Positions 12,462 to 20,265 of a stretch of DNA of 23,397 bases are shown one piece after another. Source of the DNA: a virus. Below the pieces are notes generated by a model. The model ran no database searches and was not told the DNA's origin. It saw nothing but the letters and a program-made list of their open reading frames with translations. The stretch spans positions 1 to 23,397 of IMG/VR virus record IMGVR_UViG_3300032213_002275, one strand, 5' to 3'. Position 1 is the first letter of the stretch, and the number at the start of each line of letters is the position of its first letter. A program made the translations under genes and the position numbers.

Positions 12462-12638
12462 ATGACAAACCTTCCCGCAAAGCGCGCATACCTCACCAAC
12501 GCCGGCAAAGCCGGCTGGTTCCTGACCATCGTTGAAGCTGGCCAAGAATACGGCGCTGGCCAACGTGTGACCGTTTCCGGACGCCGCGAAGCCCGCCGCG
12601 TTTGCGCTGAACTCGGCGCGGTGGCGTGGAATTTCTAA
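12462..12638 (+). CDS. Small hypothetical protein
   Basis: A 58-residue ORF with a strong ribosome site AAGGAG (12448-12453) 8 bases before ATG 12462. It contains TNAGKAGWFLTIVEAGQEYG, then RVTVSGRREARRVCAELGAV, suggesting a short beta-hairpin and a helix. It is basic. The family is unknown, but the ribosome site and the tight placement before an HTH gene support expression. Confidence 0.6.
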   Translation: MTNLPAKRAYLTNAGKAGWFLTIVEAGQEYGAGQRVTVSGRREARRVCAELGAVAWNF

Positions 12639-12639
12639 C

Positions 12640-12867
12640 ATGACCCCTGACCAATTCCGCGCTGCCCTTGCCGATCTAAGCTTATCTCATTCCGGCTTTG
12701 CGCGCATGGCCATGGTGGACGCCCGTACCGTCCGCCGCTGGTGCGACGGAACGCGGGCGGTTCCTGGGCCGGTAGTGGCGCTGTTGCGGATGATGATGGC
12801 TAAGGATGAATGCCGCGAAATTGCGCTTGAACAGTGGAATGCGCTAACGCCAGGAAAAAGCCCATGA
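12640..12867 (+). CDS. Small helix-turn-helix DNA-binding protein
   Basis: A 75-residue protein starting one base after the previous stop. TPDQFRAALADLSLSHSGFA and RMAMVDARTVRRWCDGTRAV form helices 1-3 of a Cro/antitoxin-type helix-turn-helix, with TVRRW as the recognition helix, followed by PGPVVALLRMMM. Such proteins bind short operators. Its place at the head of the packaging operon suggests autoregulation or late-gene control. Its target is not evident. The stop overlaps the next ATG. Confidence 0.7.
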   Translation: MTPDQFRAALADLSLSHSGFARMAMVDARTVRRWCDGTRAVPGPVVALLRMMMAKDECREIALEQWNALTPGKSP

Positions 12868-13130
12868 CTGAACCCGTCGCCGTATTTCATGCCGCGCCTG
12901 GCTGGAAATGCCAGCGCTGCTATAAGGTGTTGCCCGAGGTCGGGTTTGTGCCGGCGCATCCTGACATCTGCCTGCGATGCGTGGCGATAGTCGAGCCTGA
13001 CCTGGAGTTTGACGTTCACGCGCTGGCCGCTGCCCGGTTTGATCGGATGTATCAGGAAGAGCGCGCCAATGGCGCAGATAGCCTGCTGGCCATTGCCCGC
13101 GCCGGGCGCCGGAACAAGGGGTTAGCATGA
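12864..13130 (+). CDS. Zinc-ribbon-like hypothetical protein
   Basis: An 88-residue protein with two CxxC pairs, WKCQRCYK (C16, C19) and DICLRCVA (C36, C39), spaced as in a treble-clef or zinc-ribbon site. The C-terminus is helical and basic (RFDRMYQEERANGADSLLAI, then ARAGRRNKGL). The start is chosen at ATG 12864 because it overlaps the upstream TGA; the longer frame from 12834 is not needed. It probably binds nucleic acid or a protein partner. Family not known. Confidence 0.65.
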   Translation: MTEPVAVFHAAPGWKCQRCYKVLPEVGFVPAHPDICLRCVAIVEPDLEFDVHALAAARFDRMYQEERANGADSLLAIARAGRRNKGLA

Positions 13131-13291
13131 CCACAGAACAGCATGCCTTAGCTGTGGCAGAAGCCTTGCGTGAGCGGTTGGATTGGTTGGAACGGGCCAT
13201 TAAGTCCGGCAACCACAAGGGCTATGCCGCCGCATCTTACCGCAAATTCTGCGAAATGATGCAGCATTGGTGCGTCGAATTGCAGAAATGA
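13127..13291 (+). CDS. Small helical protein before the large terminase
   Basis: A 54-residue ORF with ATGA overlaps at both ends (13127-13130, 13288-13291). It is one or two helices, TEQHALAVAEALRERLDWLE and YRKFCEMMQHWCVELQ. It has no recognisable motif. Its coupling to the large terminase start suggests co-translation with the packaging motor. It is too short to call a small terminase. Confidence 0.55.
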   Translation: MTTEQHALAVAEALRERLDWLERAIKSGNHKGYAAASYRKFCEMMQHWCVELQK

Positions 13292-14514
13292 CCGCTCTGC
13301 AAATCCAAACCCCAGCTTGGGCTAAGCCGCTGCTGGCGCCTTCCCGATACAAGGGCGCATGGGGCGGGCGCGGCTCCGGCAAGTCGCATTTCTTTGCCGA
13401 GGCCATGATTGAGGCGCATATCCTGGACCCTGGCACCTATTCGGTATGCGTCCGAGAAAACCAGAAGAGCCTTGCCCAATCCGTCAAGCGCTTGCTTGAA
13501 ACCAAAATCGAAACCCTAGGCGCCGGAGATTACTTCGAGGTTCAAGAGGCAGTCATTAAGTCGCGCCGGGGCGATGGGCGCATCATTTTTCAGGGAATGA
13601 AAACCCATACGGCGGACAGCATCAAGTCCTTGGAGGGCTATGACCGGGCTTGGGTGGAGGAGGCGCAGAGCCTAAGCCAAACCAGCCTAGACATGCTGCG
13701 CCCCACAATCCGCAAGCCTGGCAGCGAGCTATGGTTCACCTGGAACCCGCGCGAGAAATCCGACCCGGTTGACCATTTGCTGAGGGGCGACACCCCGCCC
13801 AAGGATACCGTGGTCATTGGCGTGAATTACAATGACAATCCTTGGTTTCCGGACGTGCTACGCGATGAAATGGAGTATGATCGGCGCCGCGATCCGGACA
13901 AATACAAGCACGTTTGGCTTGGCGGGTATCTGGCCAACAGCGAGGCGCGCGTGTTCCGGAATTGGCGTGTCGAGGAGTTTGACGCGCCGCGCGATGCTAT
14001 CCACCGCATGGGGGCTGACTGGGGTTTCAGTGTGGACCCTTCCGTCTTGGTGCGTTGCCACATTATAGGCCGGACGCTCTATGTGGATTATGAAGCCTAT
14101 CAGGTTGGGTGCGAGATTGTGAACCTGCCCGAGTTGTTTATGACCATTCCCGAGGCAGAGAAATGGCCCATGACAGCCGATAATGCCCGGCCCGAGACTA
14201 TCTCGCACATGCGAAAGCATGGCTTCCCGCGCATCTTTCCGGCGGTAAAGGGGCCGCGATCCCTGGAGGAGGGGGTGGAATGGCTGAAATCCTATGACAT
14301 TGTGGTCCACCCGAGATGCGTCCACACGATTGACGAGCTAACCCTGTATTCCTACAAGCGCGACCCCTTGACCGACCGCATCTTGCCGATCCTCGAAGAT
14401 AAGAAGAACCACGTCATAGATGCCTTGCGCTATGCCAGCGAAGGCGTCCGCCGCGCCAAGGTAGAAAACCGCCCCCCAATTATACCCTTGCCAAGTGCCC
14501 ATCGTTGGGGGTAA
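13288..14514 (+). CDS. terL: Terminase large subunit (PBSX / Terminase_3 type)
   Basis: A 408-residue packaging motor from ATG 13288, overlapping the upstream stop. The ATPase domain has Walker A GGRGSGKS (26-33), and DRAWVEEAQSLS (119-130) with the Walker B/catalytic acidic residues, followed by the coupling segment ELWFTWNPREKSDPVD. The nuclease domain has D244 in MGADWGFS, D298 in TADNARPET, and D378 in NHVIDALRYA, the three acidic residues of the RNase H-like headful nuclease. It pumps DNA into the prohead through the portal and cuts it. The length is normal for the family, and the portal gene follows. Confidence 0.92.
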   Translation: MTALQIQTPAWAKPLLAPSRYKGAWGGRGSGKSHFFAEAMIEAHILDPGTYSVCVRENQKSLAQSVKRLLETKIETLGAGDYFEVQEAVIKSRRGDGRIIFQGMKTHTADSIKSLEGYDRAWVEEAQSLSQTSLDMLRPTIRKPGSELWFTWNPREKSDPVDHLLRGDTPPKDTVVIGVNYNDNPWFPDVLRDEMEYDRRRDPDKYKHVWLGGYLANSEARVFRNWRVEEFDAPRDAIHRMGADWGFSVDPSVLVRCHIIGRTLYVDYEAYQVGCEIVNLPELFMTIPEAEKWPMTADNARPETISHMRKHGFPRIFPAVKGPRSLEEGVEWLKSYDIVVHPRCVHTIDELTLYSYKRDPLTDRILPILEDKKNHVIDALRYASEGVRRAKVENRPPIIPLPSAHRWG

Positions 14515-14525
14515 CATACCGTCCC

Positions 14526-16895
14526 ATGGCGCGCATTTCCCGAGAGCAGGCCCTGGCAAACCTCCATCAGGAGGCGATGGCGGAATTTGACCGCATTCAA
14601 TCCGCGTTGCGGGACGAACGATTGCAATGCCTGAAAGACCGGCGTTTTTATTCCATTGCCGGCGCCCAATGGGAAGGCCCGCTTTCGAAGCAATTTGAGA
14701 ACAAGCCCAAGTTTGAGGTGAACAAGGTTCACCTTTCCGTCATTCGCATCTTTAACGAGTTCCGGAATAACCGTATTTCGGTTGCTTTTGTGTCCAAGGA
14801 AGGCCGGGAAGATGATCCTTTGGCCGAGACTTGCAACGACCTATACCGCGCCGATGAACAGGATAGCGTGGCAGAGGAAGCCTATGACAACGCCTTTGAA
14901 GAGGCGGTGGGCGGAGGCTTTGGCGCTTGGCGCTTGCGGACGGAATACGTTAATGAGGAAGATGAGGACGACGATAAGCAGCGCATCCGGATAGAGCCGA
15001 TCTATGATGCTGACAGCTCCGTGTGGTTTGATTTAGACGCCAAGCGCCAAGACAAGGCTGACGCCAAGTGTTGCTTTGTGCTGACTTCCATGACGCCGGC
15101 AGCCTATGAGCGCGAATGGAATGACAGCCCGGCAAGCTGGCCCAAGGAAGTGCAGCAGCTAGAGTTTGATTGGGCATCGCCCGATGTTGTCTATGTGGCG
15201 GAATATTACAAGGTGGAAGAGGTTTCCGAAACCATCCGGATATTCCGGACACTTGCCGGGCAAGAGGAAAAGCATTCTCAGGACGAGTTCGACGAAGATG
15301 AAGAGCTTGAAGCCCGCCTGGCTGCAACCGGCGCGCGGGAATTGCGCCGCAAGCGCGTGAAGCGCCGGAAGGTGCGGAAATACATCCTGAGCGGCGCCAA
15401 GGTTTTGGAAGATTGCGGGCATATTGCGGGGCGGCATATCCCGATTGTGCCGGTTTATGGCAAGCGCTGGTTTGTGGATAACGTCGAGCGGTGCATGGGG
15501 CATGTGCGGCTGGCGAAGGACGCGCAACGCTTGAAGAATATGCAGCTTTCCAAGTTGGGCGAGATTGCGGCGCTTTCCAGTGTGGAAAAGCCGATTGTAA
15601 CACCCGAGCAGGTTGCCGGTCACACTCAAATGTGGTCAAACGATAATCTGACAAATTTCCCGTATCTATTGTTAAACCCCATCACAGACGTTAGCGGAAA
15701 CCAGCAACCCGCCGGGCCAATGGCCTATACCAAGCCTCCGCAAATACCGCCCGCATTGGCTGGCATGTTGGCCTTGACCGAACAGGATATGCAGGAAATC
15801 TTGGGAGCGGCGCAGCAGGCCGACAAGATGGTATCGAACATTTCCGGCAAAGCGGTGGAGATGATTCAACAGCGCTTGGATATGCAGGCCTATATCTACC
15901 TGTCCAACATGGGCAAAGCCGTGAAACGGTGCGGCGAAGTTTGGCTTTCCATGGCAAAGGACGTGTTTGTTGAACAAGGCCGCAAGATGAAGGCTATCGG
16001 CGCGCAAGGCGAGGTTTCCACCGTCGAGCTTATGCGCCCGATCATGAGCGATGACGGCGAGGTTGAGCATGAGAATGACCTATCTGACGCCGAGTTTGAC
16101 GTTGCGGTGACGGTTGGCCCGTCCAGTTCCAGCAAGCGCGCGGCTACCGTGCGCGCCCTGACTGGCATGATGGCCATTACACCCGATCCAGAGACGCAAA
16201 AGGTGCTGCAAGCCATGGCTATGATGAACATGGAAGGCGAGGGCATTGATGAGGTGCGAGAGTATTTCCGCAAGCAGCTTGTGCAGCAAGGCGTATTAAA
16301 GCCGACTGACGAGGAAGCGCAAGCAATGGCACAGGCCGCGCAAGAGCCGCCGCCCCCGACGCCGGAACAACAATACTTGATCACGCAAGCGCAGAAGGCA
16401 TTGGCCGAGGCCGATAAGATCAAGGCCGAAGCGCAGAAGATTGCGGCAGAGTTCTCGCCCGAGATGATCCAGGCAAAGCAGGCCGGCGAAGTGGCGAAGA
16501 TTGACGCTGATGTGGAAAAGGCCAGGCTTCAGGCTGAAACCGCGCGATTGAATGCAGATGTGGCCCGGATTAAGGCGCTGGCCGAGGTTGAGATGGAGCG
16601 GGAGAAAGCCCGCGCCGTGGTGGAAGCGCCGCAACGCGAGACTAACAGCAACCCGCCTTTGATTGTGGTGGATCAGAACGGCGGCATTCAGAAGGTAATG
16701 GCGCCGGCCATTGAGGCTATGAGCATGGCGCTTGCTGATGCGGGCGCTGCCATCGAAAGCCTGGCGCAAAGTCAAGGCCAGATGGTGGAGAAGATGGACG
16801 CCAATCACGCGCAATCGGAAAGGTCTCGCAAGTCGAAGGTTGTGGTGCGGAAGGCGGCTGACGGTTCCTACGTTGGCGAGAGGATTGATGGTTGA
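14526..16895 (+). CDS. P22 gp1-like portal protein
   Basis: A 789-residue protein from ATG 14526, chosen over the TTG at 14505. The portal core is seen in LKDRRFYSIAGAQWEGPLSK, KFEVNKVHLSVIRIFNEFRN, the IYDADSSVWFDLDAKR stretch and HIPIVPVYGKRWFVDNVERC, all typical of the P22 portal family. Residues from about 610 to 720 are an Ala/Glu/Lys/Gln-rich helical stretch (QAQKALAEADKIKAEAQKIA), matching the long barrel or coiled coil of P22-type portals. The dodecamer sits at one capsid vertex and docks the terminase. P22 gp1 is 725 residues, so this is slightly long, mainly in the C-terminal part. Confidence 0.9.
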   Translation: MARISREQALANLHQEAMAEFDRIQSALRDERLQCLKDRRFYSIAGAQWEGPLSKQFENKPKFEVNKVHLSVIRIFNEFRNNRISVAFVSKEGREDDPLAETCNDLYRADEQDSVAEEAYDNAFEEAVGGGFGAWRLRTEYVNEEDEDDDKQRIRIEPIYDADSSVWFDLDAKRQDKADAKCCFVLTSMTPAAYEREWNDSPASWPKEVQQLEFDWASPDVVYVAEYYKVEEVSETIRIFRTLAGQEEKHSQDEFDEDEELEARLAATGARELRRKRVKRRKVRKYILSGAKVLEDCGHIAGRHIPIVPVYGKRWFVDNVERCMGHVRLAKDAQRLKNMQLSKLGEIAALSSVEKPIVTPEQVAGHTQMWSNDNLTNFPYLLLNPITDVSGNQQPAGPMAYTKPPQIPPALAGMLALTEQDMQEILGAAQQADKMVSNISGKAVEMIQQRLDMQAYIYLSNMGKAVKRCGEVWLSMAKDVFVEQGRKMKAIGAQGEVSTVELMRPIMSDDGEVEHENDLSDAEFDVAVTVGPSSSSKRAATVRALTGMMAITPDPETQKVLQAMAMMNMEGEGIDEVREYFRKQLVQQGVLKPTDEEAQAMAQAAQEPPPPTPEQQYLITQAQKALAEADKIKAEAQKIAAEFSPEMIQAKQAGEVAKIDADVEKARLQAETARLNADVARIKALAEVEMEREKARAVVEAPQRETNSNPPLIVVDQNGGIQKVMAPAIEAMSMALADAGAAIESLAQSQGQMVEKMDANHAQSERSRKSKVVVRKAADGSYVGERIDG

Positions 16896-16908
16896 TGGCT
16901 ATGCAATC

Positions 16909-16980
16909 ATGTCGGCACCTAAGCGCGTTGTGCGAGGCCCTAATGGCCGCGCCATGGACGGCGAAACCGTTTTAAATTGA
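16909..16980 (+). CDS. Mini-ORF resembling the portal C-terminus
   Basis: A 23-residue frame (PKRVVRGPNGRAMDGETV), with another in-frame ATG at 16888. It resembles the last residues of the portal just upstream (SKVVVRKAADGSYVGERI), so it may be a duplicated or split-off portal tail. There is no strong ribosome site. It may be a remnant. Confidence 0.3.
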   Translation: MSAPKRVVRGPNGRAMDGETVLN

Positions 16981-16992
16981 TCGGGAAATACC

Positions 16993-17439
16993 ATGTCAGC
17001 AACCAATGCCTTTGAGACAAGCCTTTTGCAGCACATCTTCCAAAACGCTGCGATTGCCAACATTGGCGATGCTACGGGCCTGCCGGCCTCCGCTACTGCT
17101 GGGTCATTGCATGTGTCTTTGCATACGGCGGACCCTGGCGAGGCCGGGGCGCAGAATACCAGTGAGGCGGCCTATACCGGCTATGCTCGCCAGGCGGTTG
17201 CGCGCTCTGGTGCGGGCTGGGTGGTGTCTGGCAACAACGCATCAAACGCGGCGGCGGTGGCGTTTGGGCCTTGCACGGCAGGCAGCGAGACCATTACGCA
17301 TTTCGGCATCGGCACCGCGTCAAGCGGCGCGGGAAACTTGCTTTTCAAGGGCGCTTTGACCGCTTCAATTTCTGTCACGACAAGTGCAAACGCAACGCAA
17401 ACCTTCGCCATTGGCGCGCTTGATGTAAACGTTGACTGA
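16993..17439 (+). CDS. Virion surface-type protein, hypothetical
   Basis: A 148-residue protein rich in Ala, Gly, Ser and Thr, of a type common in virion genes of alphaproteobacterial phages. Recognisable phrases are LHVSLHTADPGEAGAQNTSE and AYTGYARQAVARSGAGW; the C-terminal half looks like beta strands (ASISVTTSANATQTFAIGAL). GGGAAA precedes the ATG. It lies between portal and scaffold with other repeat-rich proteins, suggesting a decoration or fibre component. No enzymatic motif is seen. Confidence 0.65.
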   Translation: MSATNAFETSLLQHIFQNAAIANIGDATGLPASATAGSLHVSLHTADPGEAGAQNTSEAAYTGYARQAVARSGAGWVVSGNNASNAAAVAFGPCTAGSETITHFGIGTASSGAGNLLFKGALTASISVTTSANATQTFAIGALDVNVD

Positions 17440-17442
17440 TGC

Positions 17443-18744
17443 ATGATCCTACTTAACTCCACCTCCGACAAGCTTAGGCTGGTCACGGCGCAAGCGGGCG
17501 ATATTCGCGTCCACGCTGCTTTTGCCGATCTAGCAAGCGGGGCAGTCACGGTTGGGCGGCTGAATACGGCTATCTCTACCGCGACCACGACTGACATTGT
17601 AGCAAGCCCCGGCGCTTCAACTTCGCGCGCCGTGCAGCTTGTGAATATCTGGAACGACAGCGCGACAGACGCGAACAAGATCACCATTCAGCATACCGAT
17701 GGCACAACCACGGTTGACATCTATTCTCTTTCGCTTCCAGCGCAGGCTGGTCTTGTTTATGTGGAAGGCGAAGGCTGGACTGTCACGGGAAATTCAAGGC
17801 CTACAAACATCCAAGTCTTTGCCGCCAATGGCACTTGGAACAAGCCGACGAGCTTCAATCCAGCAGTGGTTATGGTTCGCGTTTGGGGCGCAGGCGGCGG
17901 CGGTGGCGGTGGCTCATCTCTGGCGACTGCGACCGTCACCAAAGGCGGCGGCGGCGGCGGTGGCGGATGCTTTGTCGAGCGCATTTTCCGCGCCAGTGAT
18001 CTTGGCGATACGGTGAGCGTGACCATCGGTGCAGGCGGTTCGGTTGGCACGGGTGCAACGGCAGGCGGTTCCGGTGGTGACGGCGGCGTAGGGGGCAACA
18101 CGACATTCGGTGCGCTGCTGACCGGCTATGGGGGCGGCGGCGGGAGGGGCGGGCAAAACTCTGCGCTTGCGACTGGCGGCGGAGGCGGCGGGGGCGGGCA
18201 TTCCGCAGGCACATCGGCAAGCGCCGCAGTTGGCGGTAACGGTGGTCAACCAACATCGGCTGGGCCGGGATTTGACATTCAAGGAATCACCGGGACGATT
18301 GGCGCTGGTAGTACTCACTACGCACATTTGGGCGGTGGCGGTGGGGGCGGTTCGTCGTCGTTTCCGACAATGACGCTGGGCGGCGGGTCGCTGTTCGGCG
18401 GCGGCGGCGGCGGCTCGGGCGGCGGAACCACAGCAGTTCCTGCTGTGGTTGCTGCGTCTTCCGGCGGTGGATTTAGTTCGAGTGTTGGTGGTGGCGGTGC
18501 AGCGGGCGTTTCTGGCCCAGTACCTCAGCCAGGTGAGGCGGGCGGGCCGACTAACGGCACTAATGGCGGTGCGGGCGGCGGGGGCGGCGGTTCAACCGTG
18601 CAGGCTTCCACCAATGGCGCGGCGGGCGGCGCAGGCGGCCTTGGCGGCGGTGGCGGCGGTGGCGGTGGCCGTGGCAGTACTCCGGGCCTTGGCGGCGCGG
18701 GCGGCATCGGCGGTGACGGCTACTGCGTCGTGATTTCTTGGTAG
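17443..18744 (+). CDS. Glycine-rich surface/adhesin-like protein, copy 1
   Basis: A 433-residue protein. Residues 1-115 form a beta-rich domain (STSDKLRLVTAQAG, TTTDIVASPGAST, ITIQHTDGTTTVDIY). From about 127 (NGTWNKPTSFNPAVVMVRVW) to the end it is a glycine-rich domain with runs of six to eight Gly, ending GGDGYCVVISW, which fits the glycine-rich tail-fibre domain. In other phages such poly-Gly modules pack as polyglycine-II helices and carry receptor-binding loops. It starts four bases after the preceding stop, without a clear ribosome site, and is clearly paralogous to the next gene. Its TAG stop follows the same terminal Trp as the paralog's TGA. Confidence 0.75.
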   Translation: MILLNSTSDKLRLVTAQAGDIRVHAAFADLASGAVTVGRLNTAISTATTTDIVASPGASTSRAVQLVNIWNDSATDANKITIQHTDGTTTVDIYSLSLPAQAGLVYVEGEGWTVTGNSRPTNIQVFAANGTWNKPTSFNPAVVMVRVWGAGGGGGGGSSLATATVTKGGGGGGGGCFVERIFRASDLGDTVSVTIGAGGSVGTGATAGGSGGDGGVGGNTTFGALLTGYGGGGGRGGQNSALATGGGGGGGGHSAGTSASAAVGGNGGQPTSAGPGFDIQGITGTIGAGSTHYAHLGGGGGGGSSSFPTMTLGGGSLFGGGGGGSGGGTTAVPAVVAASSGGGFSSSVGGGGAAGVSGPVPQPGEAGGPTNGTNGGAGGGGGGSTVQASTNGAAGGAGGLGGGGGGGGGRGSTPGLGGAGGIGGDGYCVVISW

Positions 18745-18748
18745 CGCC

Positions 18749-20047
18749 ATGATCTATTTGGCGTCCACCTCTGACAAATTGCAGGTCGTAACTTCCAGCG
18801 CGAACCCTATTCATGTTCATGCGACCTTCATGGACTTGTCTGGCACGACTGTAACGCCAGACCGCACAGACATTAGCATTGGGGCGGCGACCACGACTGA
18901 CGTTGTGGCCAGCCCCGGTGCGTCAACCACGCGCAAAATCAAGTTCCTTAGCGTGTTCAATGACCATGCCACGGCGGCGCAGAACATCGTTATTAGGCAC
19001 ACTGACGGGACGACTGTTGTTGATTTGTGGGCCGGGTCTGTGCCAGCGCAGACCGGCGTTACCTTTGACGAAAAAAGCGGGTGGCGAGTAGCATCGCCGT
19101 TCCCATCGGCTGACATACAGACGTTTGACGCTCCGGGCGGGAATTGGATCAAGCCGACCGGCCCGCGCACCGGGCTGACCCTGATCCGGTTATGGGGCGG
19201 TGGTGGTGGGGGCGGTGGGGGCGCCTCGCTGGCGACTGCATCTGTCGCTAAGGGCGGCGCGGGCGGTGGCGGGGGCGCGTGCGTCAGCCAACTTTATCTA
19301 ACCGATGAACTGCCTGATCAATTTCGTGTTCTTATCGGCACAGGAGGCGGCGGCGGCCCCGGCGCGTTAGCTGGCCAAGCGGGCACGGCTGGCACTAATG
19401 GCGCATACTCGGCTGCCCGCGTTGTGACCTACACGTTACTGTTTGCTTATGGCGGGCTTGGGGGAATTGGTGGTCAGGCCAGTGCTATTGTTACCTCCGG
19501 TGGTAGTGGTTCCGGCACTCACGCGACTGCCGGGGCTGTGAGCAGTTCCGCAGCATCCGGGCAACCCACAAACGGTAGCAACTCATCGCCGTTTGGCCCT
19601 ACATGGGAAGGCGGTTCTGGCGGCGGTGGGTCGAGCAACAGCCCAACCGTGCCTATCGTGACGGCAGGCGGAACTTCCCGGTGGGGTGGCGGCGGTGGTG
19701 GTTCTGGCGGTTGTCATACCAACGTCCCGGCAAACGTAGATGCTACGGCAGGCGGCGGAACCGGAAACAGCGTAGGCGCTACGGCGGGCGGGCTTGGCGG
19801 TGCAGCGGGCACGAGCGGCGTATCGCCCACGGCAGGGGCAAACGGCGTTGACACTAACGGCATTGTAGGCGGCACGGGCGGGGGCGGTGGCGGAACAACC
19901 ATCACGGCTTCCACGGCAGGCGCAAACGGTGGCAACGGTGGCAAAGGTGGCGGTGGTGGTGGCGGCGGCGGGGTGGGTATGAATCCCGGCATAGGCGGCA
20001 ACGGCGGCAACGGCGGCAACGGTTACGGGATCATCATGTCATGGTGA
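18749..20047 (+). CDS. Glycine-rich surface/adhesin-like protein, copy 2
   Basis: A 432-residue paralog of the preceding gene with the same layout. The N-terminal beta domain (STSDKLQVVTSSANP, TTTDVVASPGAST, IVIRHTDGTTVVDLW) is clearly homologous to copy 1. The Gly-rich domain begins near GNWIKPTGPRTGLTLIRLWG and ends NGYGIIMSW. The Gly-rich part differs in insertions (SPFGPTWEGGSGGG, AARVVTYTLLFAYG), which suggests variable display loops. It starts four bases after copy 1's stop, and its end overlaps the next ORF by seven bases. Confidence 0.75.
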   Translation: MIYLASTSDKLQVVTSSANPIHVHATFMDLSGTTVTPDRTDISIGAATTTDVVASPGASTTRKIKFLSVFNDHATAAQNIVIRHTDGTTVVDLWAGSVPAQTGVTFDEKSGWRVASPFPSADIQTFDAPGGNWIKPTGPRTGLTLIRLWGGGGGGGGGASLATASVAKGGAGGGGGACVSQLYLTDELPDQFRVLIGTGGGGGPGALAGQAGTAGTNGAYSAARVVTYTLLFAYGGLGGIGGQASAIVTSGGSGSGTHATAGAVSSSAASGQPTNGSNSSPFGPTWEGGSGGGGSSNSPTVPIVTAGGTSRWGGGGGGSGGCHTNVPANVDATAGGGTGNSVGATAGGLGGAAGTSGVSPTAGANGVDTNGIVGGTGGGGGGTTITASTAGANGGNGGKGGGGGGGGGVGMNPGIGGNGGNGGNGYGIIMSW

Positions 20048-20262
20048 ATGTGGATAAGAAGTTTGCCTTGGTGCGTGTCGCGGATGGCTGGGTGTGGAAC
20101 ACCTGCCGGTGGGATGGCGTGACGCCATGGAACCATCTGCCACCCGGTATTGATGAGTTCGAGTGCCCCGAATACGTCGGGCCGGGGTGGTTTTACAGCA
20201 ATGGCGAATGGTTGCCACCCGCACCACTTGAGCCCCCGTCCGATCCTCCGCCCGAGGAATAA
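20041..20262 (+). CDS. Small Trp/Pro-rich hypothetical protein
   Basis: A 73-residue protein overlapping the end of glycine-rich copy 2 (20041-20047). It is rich in Trp, Pro and acidic residues: VADGWVWNTCRWDGVTPWNH, then PEYVGPGWFYSNGEWLPP and a Pro/Glu tail. It resembles short phage virion accessory proteins found near tail-fibre genes, some of which assist fibre folding. A chaperone role for the two glycine-rich proteins is a speculation from position only. Confidence 0.6.
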   Translation: MVNVDKKFALVRVADGWVWNTCRWDGVTPWNHLPPGIDEFECPEYVGPGWFYSNGEWLPPAPLEPPSDPPPEE

Positions 20263-20265
20263 ACG

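Noticed and set aside
17757-18707. Proline-rich minus-strand ORFs opposite the glycine-rich genes
   Set aside because: GGC/GGT glycine codons read as proline/alanine codons in antisense; they have no ribosome sites or coupling.
19714-20019. Proline-rich minus-strand ORF opposite glycine-rich copy 2
   Set aside because: Same antisense effect as for copy 1.
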